Source: Terriglobia bacterium (GTDB lineage: Bacteria; Acidobacteriota; Terriglobia; Terriglobales; Acidobacteriaceae). Taken from it: a stretch of 64,000 nucleotides of DNA. Shown here piece after piece: positions 52,016 through 61,167 of this stretch; position 1 is the first letter of the stretch; each line of letters opens with the position of its first letter. Both the position numbers and the translations under genes were made by a program. The stretch covers positions 248,001 to 312,000 of the forward strand of contig JAIQGE010000005.1 of the NCBI GenBank assembly GCA_020072815.1. Reading direction: 5' to 3'. The notes below the pieces were generated by a model, which saw only the letters and a program-made list of their open reading frames with translations, made no database searches and was not told the origin of the DNA.

Positions 52016-54309
52016 AGCTTTACGTCCCTCAAATTCGCTTGCGCCGCCGCAACCGGCAGCTTTGGCAATTCAGCTGGTGGCTTGGGCTTAGGTCCGAATC
52101 CGACAAACCGGTACCAATCGAATTGCAAAATAAATGTTGCGCGATCGCGGCCCCAGGGAGTGAATCGCTTCAACTCCAGCGGATCGTCTCCGGGCTGGTT
52201 GAATCCGAATTCCGTGGTGACGGCCGTGCTGAAGCCGTTTTGCTGCAAGCACTGCTTGGCTTCCTGCGTGAAGTGGAACGATCTCCCAAAAGGATAAGCA
52301 AAGTGCCGGACTGGAGTCTGCAACTTTTGCTCAACCGTTTTCTTAGACACCGCAATCTCCTGCTGCACCTGCGCGTTGCTGATCCGGGACAGCACAGGGT
52401 GGCTCACGGTGTGCGCCCCAAACGTGATCTGGTGCGCTTTCATCTGGCGGACCTCCTCCCAGCTCAGCATGTAGTTGGGCAGGGTCAGCGAAGCCGGCAC
52501 GCCCAGCGCGGCAAACAAGCTGGGGATGGCCTTTCGGCGGCAGTCGTCATCAAGACCTTGCAGCCATGCGAGCACTCGGTCGAGCAACGCCAGGCGATCA
52601 CTTTGCGACGCGAGCGAACCCGCAGGAGCGCCGTCCATTTCCAGATCCAAAGCTGGCCGCGTCGTCAGCTTGAACGCCAGACACACCTGGTCGTACCACG
52701 GAATCTGGCTGGTCCCAACGTAACCGGTAGCTAGGTAAATGGTGGCCGGGATGCCGAGTTCCTTCAAGATCGGAAACGCCGACGTGAAATTGTCGCGATA
52801 GCCGTCATCAAAGGTGATGGCGACGCAATGTTTCGACGACGACGAGTCGCGGGCGATCCGGCCGTCAGCGATGTCGTCCAGAGTCACGACGTTGCAATTG
52901 CGAGCAACGTATGCCATCTGGCTGCGGAATTCGTCCACCGGGAGCGATGGCAAGTAGGGATCAAGATCATCGTTGACCCGGTGATAAAGAAGAATCTGGC
53001 ATGAGGGTGTCTCGCGCTTCTGCAAAGAAAGAGAATGGAGCCCGCGCTGATAGTGGTCCGCCACCCATGCGCCCAGCCGCCGCAGCGGAGTAGTCGCATA
53101 CGCTCTGGCGATTGCGCCTTTGAGCGATGCACGTGCTGCGGTGTCAGACGCGTGCGCCGGCGATTCCGCCTGCGCTTTCGCCCGGCGACGCATGGCCAGC
53201 AGCGGCTCAGGCACAAGCTTCCGCAAACCCTCTTTGAATTGCTTTCGCGTCGCGGGCATTTTCGCAAATGCCAGCGCTGCTTGCCGCGACCATGCCACGC
53301 CGATCTTCAGGGCGCGCTTGTCGCCGGCTCCCCAGTCGCGTTTGTGCTGTGCCACGCCGCCCAGGAAGTCGTATTCCTCAACGCCGCGGGCGATCATCTC
53401 GCGCAAACGGAATCCGCGCAGCGCCACGCCCGGACGCAGGCTTTCAAAATCTGGGTCGTATCCTTCCTGCAGCAACAGGAAGCGGTTGTTGTAAAGGAAA
53501 CCGTATTGGAATGCCAGCGTGCGCTCGCCCCAGTCCAGACGGTGGAATTGCAGCACGCCGGACTTGAGCGCGGCCCGCGACAGGTCAAAATAAAAAGCGC
53601 GCTTGGCGTCGCCCTGGAAAACTCCGCTGCGGCCTTTGCTCTGCCACCGTTTGCCATGCAGATCAAAAAATGCCGGCAACCACTGTTGGAGCTGGTCTTC
53701 GCCGGTGCATTCCACCGGTGCAAGCTTGAGTTGCTGTTCAAAAAAGCTGAGGCAAGAACGCAACTTGCTGCGGAAGCGCGGTTTCAACGACTGCACATAC
53801 GCATCCCAGGTGTTGGGCAGCTTGAGGGTGAGGCAGGGCACATCTTCCGTGGCCACGGTCCAGCCAAGGCCCTGCACTTGAGCGGACATGGCAGCGACAA
53901 ATGGCGACGATTCCACCGGCCCGTGCAGTTCCAGGTAGTCCCATGACTCGCGATGCGAGTTTAGATATTCGGCCACGGCTTGGGCAAAGCCGGCTTCCAG
54001 TCCGCGCTCGGCGAAGCAGTCAAGATAGTCAGAGTCTTGCGAGCCGTCACCGATAAACTTCAGATATTTCCATGTCCAGCCCATGCGGCGAACGTTCTCC
54101 ACGCACAACGGCGCAACCCCAACGAGCCTTCCGTCTTGCCATGCGCCCAGAACGAATGGCTGCAGGTTGCCGCCGTAAGCTTTCCACCAACTTGCGCACC
54201 ATTCCCATGAGAGAAAGAACGTATCGGCGGCGCTTTGCTTCAGCAGCGCGTTCCAACGCGTCTGGATCTGTTCCACGTCCTGCCAGCGCGCATAAAGAAT
54301 GATCTTCAC
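52012..54309 (-). CDS. Fusion of FemAB/GNAT-like acyltransferase and NodB-type polysaccharide deacetylase
   Basis: About 765 residues. The N-terminal half (to about 330) is a FemAB/CelD-like acetyltransferase (FFLSWEWCASWWKAYGGNLQ, LHGKRWQSKG, VEEYDFLGGVAQHKRDWG). The C-terminal half is a polysaccharide deacetylase: AITFDDGYRDN near residue 495 supplies the catalytic and metal Asp pair, and GAHTVSHPVLS near 628 the metal His pair. XrtA-type loci usually encode these as separate genes. The start is GTG 54309 with AGGAGGTGG just upstream, overlapping the previous stop as GTGA. A longer frame to 54519 would overlap the previous gene by over 200 bases and is rejected. It may swap N-acetyl for another acyl or aminoacyl group. 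Confidence 0.85.
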   Translation of the reverse strand: MKIILYARWQDVEQIQTRWNALLKQSAADTFFLSWEWCASWWKAYGGNLQPFVLGAWQDGRLVGVAPLCVENVRRMGWTWKYLKFIGDGSQDSDYLDCFAERGLEAGFAQAVAEYLNSHRESWDYLELHGPVESSPFVAAMSAQVQGLGWTVATEDVPCLTLKLPNTWDAYVQSLKPRFRSKLRSCLSFFEQQLKLAPVECTGEDQLQQWLPAFFDLHGKRWQSKGRSGVFQGDAKRAFYFDLSRAALKSGVLQFHRLDWGERTLAFQYGFLYNNRFLLLQEGYDPDFESLRPGVALRGFRLREMIARGVEEYDFLGGVAQHKRDWGAGDKRALKIGVAWSRQAALAFAKMPATRKQFKEGLRKLVPEPLLAMRRRAKAQAESPAHASDTAARASLKGAIARAYATTPLRRLGAWVADHYQRGLHSLSLQKRETPSCQILLYHRVNDDLDPYLPSLPVDEFRSQMAYVARNCNVVTLDDIADGRIARDSSSSKHCVAITFDDGYRDNFTSAFPILKELGIPATIYLATGYVGTSQIPWYDQVCLAFKLTTRPALDLEMDGAPAGSLASQSDRLALLDRVLAWLQGLDDDCRRKAIPSLFAALGVPASLTLPNYMLSWEEVRQMKAHQITFGAHTVSHPVLSRISNAQVQQEIAVSKKTVEQKLQTPVRHFAYPFGRSFHFTQEAKQCLQQNGFSTAVTTEFGFNQPGDDPLELKRFTPWGRDRATFILQFDWYRFVGFGPKPKPPAELPKLPVAAAQANLRDVKL

Positions 54310-56171
54310 GCCGCCACCTCCTGCATCTGGTGGCGGTGCCACAGCTCGGTCATCAGGAACAGCCAGATCAGGTCGCCATAATAGGTGGAGTTGTCCGCGT
54401 CCATCATGCGGAAGAGTTCTTCCACAAAAGTGCGCTGGAAGTAGCCGCGCTGGTACGTTTCGGGGTCCAGCAGAACATCCTGCGCCAAGTTGCGCCACAG
54501 CGGATGGCTCTTGATCCACATGCCGATCGGCAATCCGAAGCCGTGCTTCTTCTTGGCAAGAATGGCTGCCGGGAGCAGCTTGGCGGTTGCCTTCTTGAAC
54601 AGGTAGCGCTTTTCCATGCCGCGTACTTTCAGGTTGGTCGGCAGCCTTCCGGAAAAGTCGGCGAGTGGATGATCAAGAAACGGAAAGCGCACATTCACGC
54701 CGGCCAACTCCGCCGCGCGAACGACTTTCGGCAGGTCGTTATCGCCCAGCGTCATTTTGATGTCAATGTAAAGCAGGCGGTTGAGCTCGCTGTGCGCCGG
54801 AGCTTCGTTGTAGTGCTGCCGGGCAATCGCCAGCAGATCGCGATGCCCATTCGCAAGGGGCACTCCGGGACCAAGGACACTCTCCGGAGCAAATCTCTGG
54901 AGCAGCAGCCACTGGAAGTAGCGATCGGGATTTCCCGCCTTGCAACGATCAATGTAGCGGCGTGCTTTGCCCACCGGCCCGACGCCGGGCAGCCCGAAGG
55001 CCAGCGGCTCAACCAAATAGCGGCGCAGCGCTTGCGGAATCTTTTGGTAGTAGCCGTAGATCTGTTCGGTCGCATAGCGTTCATTGCCGCCGAACAACTC
55101 GTCGCCGCCATCGCCGGCCAGCATGACTTCAACGCCGTGCTCACGCGCCAGCTTCAGGCACGCGTAAGTCGGCAGCACGGACGCGTTGCCGAAAGGCTCA
55201 TCGTAAGCCGCCGCGATGGTTGCGATATCCTGGAAAGTCTCTTCCGGCGTGAGCACAGCGATGGAGTGCTCTGCCTGGAAAACCCGCGCAGCCAGGTGGG
55301 CGTACTCCAGTTCGTTGAACCGCTCTTCAGAAAAGCCAATGGAAAAAGCCTTCGTCGCTTTGCCTTTGTGCTGGGTCAGCAAGCCGAGGATGGAACTGCT
55401 ATCGGTGCCGCCGCTGAGAAAACATCCCAACTGCGCGCTGGCAACGTCGGCGGAGTAAACTCGGACGGCCTCTGACATGGATGACAGCAACTCTTCCGCA
55501 AGCTTGTTCGGCGACGAATGGTCTGCTTCTGAATATTCCAGGTCCCAGTACCGGCCCAGATGAGTCTCGCCGTCCTTCCAAGTCAGGTAGCAGCCGCCTG
55601 GAAGTTTGGCCAGCGATTGAAATGCGGACTGTGGCGCCGGCACCACGCTGAAATTCAAGAAGGTGGCGATGGCGTGTGGATTGATTTCCTTATTGATTCG
55701 GTCGCTGGCGAAGATGCCGCGCGGGTGTGACGCAAAGACCAGCTGCGTGCTGCCGGCAGAGTAGCTCAGCGGCTTGGCGGCGAAGCGGTCCAACGCGATC
55801 AGCATGGTTTCCGTGCGGCTGTCCCAGATCGCCAGCGCGAAGGAGCCGCGCAGGCTCTTGAAGAACTCGATTCCATCACGCAAGTACAGTTCGCCAATGA
55901 TCCGTGCCGCGGCGGCATCCTGCGGAAGCCCAAGTTCGGCCGCGTGGTTCTGCGTGGCCACCAGTTCGGCATCGCAAGCTACCAGGATTTCCGAATTCGA
56001 CCAAACCGACGCTGAGCCTGTGCTGGAAACAGCGCCGACCTGCGCTAGTGCCGTGGTTCTCGACTCACACCGTGAGCTACCGCCCAAGGTGAGCGCCGCG
56101 AGCATGCGTCCGATCTGGCCAGAGCCCAGAGGCTCGGCGGCTCGCGTAACTGTGATCCCCGCTACTGCCAT
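54306..56171 (-). CDS. Asparagine synthase-like protein lacking the glutaminase cysteine
   Basis: A 621-residue paralog of the protein at 45150. The ATP-pyrophosphatase domain is intact (CFLSGGTDSSSILG near residue 250, LAGDGGDELFGGNERYA). The N-terminus reads MAVAGITV instead of MCGI, so the catalytic Cys2 needed to release ammonia from glutamine is absent, and the glutaminase domain is shortened and degenerate (SLRGSFALAIWDSRTE is preserved). It may use free ammonia or another amine, or depend on the intact paralog. It starts inside the 3' end of the GT4 gene (10-base overlap) and couples to the FemAB-deacetylase by GTGA. Its substrate is presumably an EPS sugar carboxylate. Confidence 0.85.
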   Translation of the reverse strand: MAVAGITVTRAAEPLGSGQIGRMLAALTLGGSSRCESRTTALAQVGAVSSTGSASVWSNSEILVACDAELVATQNHAAELGLPQDAAAARIIGELYLRDGIEFFKSLRGSFALAIWDSRTETMLIALDRFAAKPLSYSAGSTQLVFASHPRGIFASDRINKEINPHAIATFLNFSVVPAPQSAFQSLAKLPGGCYLTWKDGETHLGRYWDLEYSEADHSSPNKLAEELLSSMSEAVRVYSADVASAQLGCFLSGGTDSSSILGLLTQHKGKATKAFSIGFSEERFNELEYAHLAARVFQAEHSIAVLTPEETFQDIATIAAAYDEPFGNASVLPTYACLKLAREHGVEVMLAGDGGDELFGGNERYATEQIYGYYQKIPQALRRYLVEPLAFGLPGVGPVGKARRYIDRCKAGNPDRYFQWLLLQRFAPESVLGPGVPLANGHRDLLAIARQHYNEAPAHSELNRLLYIDIKMTLGDNDLPKVVRAAELAGVNVRFPFLDHPLADFSGRLPTNLKVRGMEKRYLFKKATAKLLPAAILAKKKHGFGLPIGMWIKSHPLWRNLAQDVLLDPETYQRGYFQRTFVEELFRMMDADNSTYYGDLIWLFLMTELWHRHQMQEVAA

Positions 56172-57331
56172 TGGTGGCCCCTTGCCCGGGTGAGAGAGGC
56201 GCGTCCAGCGCGCCGCTGCGTTGCATTGGCCATGTACAGACGTGTGTAGTTGGCTATCATGCGCGGCAGGCTGAACTGCGTCTCAACTTTCAAACGTCCG
56301 CGCCTGCCAAAGGTTGATCGCAGCTGGGGATCGGCGGCCAACTCAAGCATGCGGTCGGCCAGGGTGTCGGCGTCGCGTGCTTCCACCAGAAAACCTGTAT
56401 GACCGTCCTCCACCAGGTCAGGATTCGCTCCCACGGCCGTCACCACGCAAGGCAGCGCGGTGGCCATGGCTTCCAAGACCGTGTTGGACATGCCTTCGGA
56501 AAGCGACGGCAACACAAAAATGTCGAATGCATTGAGCCAGTCTTCTGGCCGCTCAGCTTCGCCGGCCAGGATGAATCGCTTGCGCAGCGCTGGGCTGGAG
56601 TCAATGCGGCTACGCAAAGCGTCATGCTCCGGGCCTCCGCCCACAATCACAAAGTGGAGCCGCGCGCCTGAGGTTACCAATTGCTCCGCTGCTTCCACGA
56701 AAGTGGCATGGTCTTTGACTGGGTCGAGGCGTCCCACAGTCCCGGCTACCATCATGTCGTTGGCGATCTTCAGCCGCTCGCGCAGGCTGGTGCGGACTTC
56801 TGGATTCGGCTGAAACCTGCCGGTATCCACGCCGTTGGGAATCAGTCCAAATTTGCTTACCGGCACGCCGACCTGAGCCGCATAGTGTTCGCGCAGCTCG
56901 CGCGAAACAGCAAAGACCTCATCGGCCAGCGTGTAGCAAAAACGCCGGAACATGCGCCGCCGCAAAGGATCGCCATTCATGGTGTTGATGTCGCGGCCAT
57001 GTTCGCTGTGGATGATGCGCGGCACCCGCGCCAGCTTAGCGGCGACTACGGCCTCAATCGCGCCCCAGTTTCTGGAATGCACCACGTCCGGCCGCTCCCG
57101 CAGGAAGACACGGGCCAAGTCGGCGACCAGCGACCCGGTCTTGCGGCCGCTGCGTTCCAGGCTGATATAGCGCCCGCCCGCCGTGCGCTCTGCTTCTGGA
57201 ATTGGTGCGACGGTGCAGATGATGTTTTCAAAGCTCTCCGGGTCCAATCCGGCCACCACGCGACGCAACGCCAACTCGGTCCCGCCGGCGCCCATGCGGT
57301 GAAGCACGTGAATGATGCGCAAACGTTTCAT
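56162..57331 (-). CDS. GT4-family glycosyltransferase (XrtA-system TIGR03088-like)
   Basis: A 389-residue GT-B transferase starting MKRLRIIHVLHRMGAGGTEL, the usual opening of XrtA/PEP-CTERM-associated GT4 enzymes. The retaining-GT motif is SEGMSNTVLEAM at about residues 283-294. GTVGRLDPVKDHATFVEA is the nucleotide-binding strand-helix. It acts on the cytoplasmic face of the membrane. The ATG at 57331 overlaps the stop of the preceding glycosyltransferase as ATGA. Donor and linkage are unknown. Confidence 0.87.
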   Translation of the reverse strand: MKRLRIIHVLHRMGAGGTELALRRVVAGLDPESFENIICTVAPIPEAERTAGGRYISLERSGRKTGSLVADLARVFLRERPDVVHSRNWGAIEAVVAAKLARVPRIIHSEHGRDINTMNGDPLRRRMFRRFCYTLADEVFAVSRELREHYAAQVGVPVSKFGLIPNGVDTGRFQPNPEVRTSLRERLKIANDMMVAGTVGRLDPVKDHATFVEAAEQLVTSGARLHFVIVGGGPEHDALRSRIDSSPALRKRFILAGEAERPEDWLNAFDIFVLPSLSEGMSNTVLEAMATALPCVVTAVGANPDLVEDGHTGFLVEARDADTLADRMLELAADPQLRSTFGRRGRLKVETQFSLPRMIANYTRLYMANATQRRAGRASLTRARGHQWQ

Positions 57332-58554
57332 CGCGCGGCCACCTCGTGGACTTGCGGGCGCTCATCGGCCATTTGCCGGGGAATGAGTTCGCCGTAAGCC
57401 GCAAGCAGCACCTGCCGCGCGCGGTCCCAGTTGTATTCCTGCTGGCCGGCCCGGGCGGCACGCGCTTTCATACTTTCCATCAGGGCGGCGTCCTGGCAGC
57501 GATCCAGGCCGCGCAGAATCTCTGCCACGGAGTAGTCGCGCAGAATCACGCCGCAACCAGCTTCGCTCACGATGCGTCCAATTTCTCCGAACTGCGCTGT
57601 CAACAGCGGCCGCCCGGCCGCCAGCGCTTCAAACAGTTTGTTGGGAGCGCTGTACTGCGCGTTCGGGCTGGTAACGTCAAAGCCGTAGTAAACGACGTCG
57701 CACGCCGCGGTGTAACGAGGAACGTCACGCTGCTGGACAAATCCCAGGTAGCGAATGTTGCTGTGTTGCGCGGCATATTGCTGGGCCGTCGTTGCTCCGG
57801 GCCCGCTGCCACCGACGACCACGTGCACGTTCGGCCGCTGGCTGGCCGCTTCCAGGAGTTCCTCAACGTGGCGCTCTTTTCCCAGGTTCGAAATGTAGAG
57901 CACCAGCAGCGAACCCGGTGGTACGCCGAGTTCCGCGCGCACCTGCGATTGCACGGTGTGAGGAAATTTGAATTCTTCCACCGGTTTCCAGTTGCCCAGG
58001 ATTTGCGCGTTGCGGCAGCCGCGCATTTCGAATTGCTTGCGCAGAGTCTCGCCCACGGTCAAGAGCAGGTCAACGCGTCGAATCAATCTAGTCTCCGTCC
58101 AGCGGATGAGCTTTTCCAGCCAGCCCGGCAGGGAACCATGTAGCATGCCGGCGTAGTCTTCGTGGGAGTCATACACCACGGGCTTGCGCTTGAACCACCC
58201 CAGCAGCAGCCCCGCCGGCAAGGTGTCAAAATCGTGGGCGTGGACCGCGTCAAAATCCAGAGAGAGGGCTTTCTTGATCATCAAGAAGAAGACCCTGGGC
58301 ATGACGAACATCTGCATGAAGCCGCGCCCGTGGGTGGAGCGGGCAAAGACCCGCTCAACCTGGATTCCATCTATGGTTTCGCTGGCCGGGCAGATACGTT
58401 CGCGGTCCCAGGCGACGATGGTCACGCGATAGCCCATCTCCACCAGGGTCCGCGCTTCATTGTGTACGCGCGGATCAGGATCAAAGCAGTTGCTGAGCAG
58501 CATGACAACATGCGGGGCGGTCTTGCCGTTGCGGAGTTTTGCGGTCACGGTCAT
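57328..58554 (-). CDS. GT4-family glycosyltransferase (exosortase-A-associated type)
   Basis: About 408 residues. VVMLLSNCFDPDPRVHNEAR at the N-terminus and DFDAVHAHDFDTLPAGLLL are typical of exosortase-A-associated glycosyltransferases. The donor-site helix is SAPNKLFEALAAGRPLLT. ATG 58554 is chosen because GAGGAGGGC lies immediately upstream and it overlaps the O-ligase stop as ATGA. The longer frame from 58572 adds only MGRGGQ. It forms part of the assembly-line block with the next two transferases. Confidence 0.87.
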   Translation of the reverse strand: MTVTAKLRNGKTAPHVVMLLSNCFDPDPRVHNEARTLVEMGYRVTIVAWDRERICPASETIDGIQVERVFARSTHGRGFMQMFVMPRVFFLMIKKALSLDFDAVHAHDFDTLPAGLLLGWFKRKPVVYDSHEDYAGMLHGSLPGWLEKLIRWTETRLIRRVDLLLTVGETLRKQFEMRGCRNAQILGNWKPVEEFKFPHTVQSQVRAELGVPPGSLLVLYISNLGKERHVEELLEAASQRPNVHVVVGGSGPGATTAQQYAAQHSNIRYLGFVQQRDVPRYTAACDVVYYGFDVTSPNAQYSAPNKLFEALAAGRPLLTAQFGEIGRIVSEAGCGVILRDYSVAEILRGLDRCQDAALMESMKARAARAGQQEYNWDRARQVLLAAYGELIPRQMADERPQVHEVAAR

Positions 58555-59870
58555 TTGCCCTCCTCGGCCCATTGCTGGCCCAACACGCCGGCGAAAGAAT
58601 CAGGCTGAGCTTCCGGCGCCACGGCGAGTTGCGCTTGTCGTTCTGCGATCCAGCGCAATACCACCACGTTCATCCCCGCCGACAGGCCGACCAGGTGGTA
58701 CATAAGATCAAAGTCCTGGCGGTTGATGAAGAAGTTCGGGACCATGTAAACCAGCAGAGTCACGTGGACGATCAGACAGTACGTTGCCAGTGCTCGACTT
58801 TCCGGATCATGGCGCAGCCGCCGCCAGCCCAGCCAACTGGTGCAACTGGCGCTCAGAACCAGAGCGATGAACAGCAAAGATGAAGGAATGCCGGACTCGG
58901 CAGCGAGCGCCAAAATCGCATTGTGCGGCGCCCGCGGCTCGTATTGGGAATACTCTGAAAAAGTCAATTCAAAATTGCGCAAGCCCACGCCGAACCAGGG
59001 GTGGACCTTGGCCATTTGCACGGCGGCCTCCCAGACTTGTATCCGGGCCATCGCTGAAGGATCGTTTTGCGCCGCCGTGGGAATGGACTTGTAGCGCTCA
59101 ATGGCGGCCGGCGGAGCCACCATCAGGAAAACGAGAACTGCAGTCGCCACGCCAACGGGCAACAGCAACTTGTGCCTGGAATAAATGGCGAGCAAGAGGC
59201 AAACCATAATCAAGCCAAGAAGTCCGGAGCGCGAGTAAGTGAACACCACGGTGACCGCGCACCCTACGGCCGCGAGCTTGAAGGCTTTGCGCAACCATCC
59301 CCGATCTTCCACGGACGCCATCCAGAAGAGAATCGGGATGGCCATGTTCATGCCCAGCGCGTACTCATTCTCTTCTGACATCAATCCACCGGGACCCTGC
59401 ATGCGGCTGCGTCCCGCGGTCAGGATGATGTCCAGCAACCCTTTCAATCCGAGCAATCCCAGAGACACGGCGATGACCCGCAGGATGGTGCCAATCCGTT
59501 CCGTGGAATTGGCCAGCGTGGCCACCAGGAAAGCGATGACGAACATTTTGCTGAACCGGGTCAGCATGTCCAGGGCCGGCTGCGAGTCGTGCGCCATGAG
59601 TGCTGCGGCGGTCAGCCACGCCCAGAAAACCAGCAACAACGCCATGCCGCGAAAACGCAGAGGTGATTTGCGCATTTCAAACAGCAGGTAGCCAACCACC
59701 AGGCATGGAACCAGCACCAGACCATAGTTGAAGACATAGCCGGGCCAGACGAAGTCCGCGGGATGAGCGTGGGCGAAGAACAAATAGAGCAGCAGCCCGT
59801 AAAAAGGCTCAAAGATGGAGAGCGGCACTCCCATCGTCACCATCGCGTAAAATACAAATGCTCTTAACAT
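58551..59870 (-). CDS. O-antigen-ligase-type polymerase/ligase (XrtA-associated putative O-glycosylation ligase)
   Basis: A 439-residue membrane protein with about eleven helices and a large periplasmic loop before the last helices (HPWFGVGLRNFELTFSEYSQ and APHNAILALAAESG, the Wzy_C signature). The start MLRAFVFYAMVTMGVPLSIF and MSEENEYALGMNMAIPILF agree with the exosortase-A-associated putative O-glycosylation ligase family. It may polymerise EPS repeats or transfer glycan to proteins. It begins three bases after the stop of the upstream glycosyltransferase. Confidence 0.88.
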   Translation of the reverse strand: MLRAFVFYAMVTMGVPLSIFEPFYGLLLYLFFAHAHPADFVWPGYVFNYGLVLVPCLVVGYLLFEMRKSPLRFRGMALLLVFWAWLTAAALMAHDSQPALDMLTRFSKMFVIAFLVATLANSTERIGTILRVIAVSLGLLGLKGLLDIILTAGRSRMQGPGGLMSEENEYALGMNMAIPILFWMASVEDRGWLRKAFKLAAVGCAVTVVFTYSRSGLLGLIMVCLLLAIYSRHKLLLPVGVATAVLVFLMVAPPAAIERYKSIPTAAQNDPSAMARIQVWEAAVQMAKVHPWFGVGLRNFELTFSEYSQYEPRAPHNAILALAAESGIPSSLLFIALVLSASCTSWLGWRRLRHDPESRALATYCLIVHVTLLVYMVPNFFINRQDFDLMYHLVGLSAGMNVVVLRWIAERQAQLAVAPEAQPDSFAGVLGQQWAEEGK

Positions 59871-59873
59871 CGT

Positions 59874-61154
59874 TTACCGTTGCCCTGCGGTCTTCGAACG
59901 CCAATCGGATTTGAATCGTTCTGAAATGTCGGTTATGCGTTCTGTACGCTTCTGCATCTCTTTGCTGGTCGCCTGCGCCAGAATGTCTTCCAGTTGGTTC
60001 TTCAGGCTGCTGGCGCCGTAGACTCTCTGCAAGCCTTCGCGAATACGCGCCACGGGCGGCCGCGGGCCGGCTTGAATCATGACTGCAAGTTTGTCCGCCA
60101 GCGCCGCGGCGTTGTCTTCCACCACAATCAACCCGGCCACTTCCTGCGGGAAAGCCACCGCAGCCTTGGACGACGCCGCCACGGGAAGCCCCATGGCCAT
60201 GGATTCAAGGATTTTGTTCTGAACTCCGCGCGCCAATTGCATCGGCGCCACGGCCACGGCGGCTCCGCGCAAATAGGGACGCACGTCGGGCACCGATCCG
60301 GTCACCAGGACGGCTGGGTCCTTGCCCAACTCCATGACGGCCTTGGCCGGATTACGGCCGGCGATGACAAACTTGATCTCCGGAATGCGAGCGCGCAACA
60401 GAGGCAGCGTGTTGCGATAGAACCATTCCACGGCTTCCACGTTGGGGGCGTAGTCCATGGAACCGGAAAAAATAACGTATGGCTGCCACTTGGCGAGGTC
60501 TTCAGACACAGTGGACTTTGCAGGATCGAAATAATCCGTATCCACCATGTGCCGAAGCACGCTGATGGGCGCACGCGGCGCGCGGCGCTGCAACAATGCA
60601 GCTTCCGCGTCGGTGCACAACAGAGTTTGGGTAAAGCTGTTGGCGATGCGGTATTCGTATTCCGCCAGGACCCGGCCCTCTTGCCGCCACAACCAGCGCA
60701 GCAAGGCCGGTGCGCTCTTGGCGTAGTCACTCCACTTGGCGGAGTCTACGTCCACCATGTCCAGCACCCGCGGGACCGTGGTCTCCGTTTCCACGTATTG
60801 CGCCATGGAAGAGCTGAAGACCAGCACAGTGTCGTAATGGCGCGTGGCCATGGCCTGCTTTACCCGGCGGGCCATGCGAGTGGAATAAAAATATCCCAGG
60901 CTGAAAGGCCGTCTCCGCGCTGCCGCCAGCAGCGCGCGCCAGCGGCTGCTCCACCAGGAAAGAGGTTCGGCGTAACAGTCATGGCAGTACGGACGCAAGG
61001 CCTCAATGGAATCCCGGTCCTCTTCGTGATCGTAAAAACAGAACAGATCAATCTCATGTTCGCCGGCCAGCGACTTGAGTTCCCAGAGCGCACGAATTTT
61101 GTCGCCCTTGTTGGGCGGGTAGGGAACGCGATGGACCAGAAACAGGATTCTCAT
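59874..61154 (-). CDS. XrtA-system glycosyltransferase (TIGR03087-like)
   Basis: About 426 residues. MRILFLVHRVPYPPNKGDKI and RALWELKSLAGEHEIDLFCF are the classic start of the TIGR03087 exosortase-A-associated transferases. The GT-B donor domain includes VIFSGSMDYAPNVEAVEWF and LESMAMGLPVAAS. ATG 61154 is preferred over GTG 61160. Operon neighbours on both sides are XrtA-type genes. The sugar transferred is unknown. Confidence 0.88.
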   Translation of the reverse strand: MRILFLVHRVPYPPNKGDKIRALWELKSLAGEHEIDLFCFYDHEEDRDSIEALRPYCHDCYAEPLSWWSSRWRALLAAARRRPFSLGYFYSTRMARRVKQAMATRHYDTVLVFSSSMAQYVETETTVPRVLDMVDVDSAKWSDYAKSAPALLRWLWRQEGRVLAEYEYRIANSFTQTLLCTDAEAALLQRRAPRAPISVLRHMVDTDYFDPAKSTVSEDLAKWQPYVIFSGSMDYAPNVEAVEWFYRNTLPLLRARIPEIKFVIAGRNPAKAVMELGKDPAVLVTGSVPDVRPYLRGAAVAVAPMQLARGVQNKILESMAMGLPVAASSKAAVAFPQEVAGLIVVEDNAAALADKLAVMIQAGPRPPVARIREGLQRVYGASSLKNQLEDILAQATSKEMQKRTERITDISERFKSDWRSKTAGQR

Positions 61155-61167
61155 AGTCACTCAATCT

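Noticed and set aside
54310-54519. N-terminal extension of the FemAB-deacetylase fusion
   Set aside because: It would overlap the upstream gene by over 200 bases; the GTG at 54309 with AGGAGGTGG upstream explains the start better.
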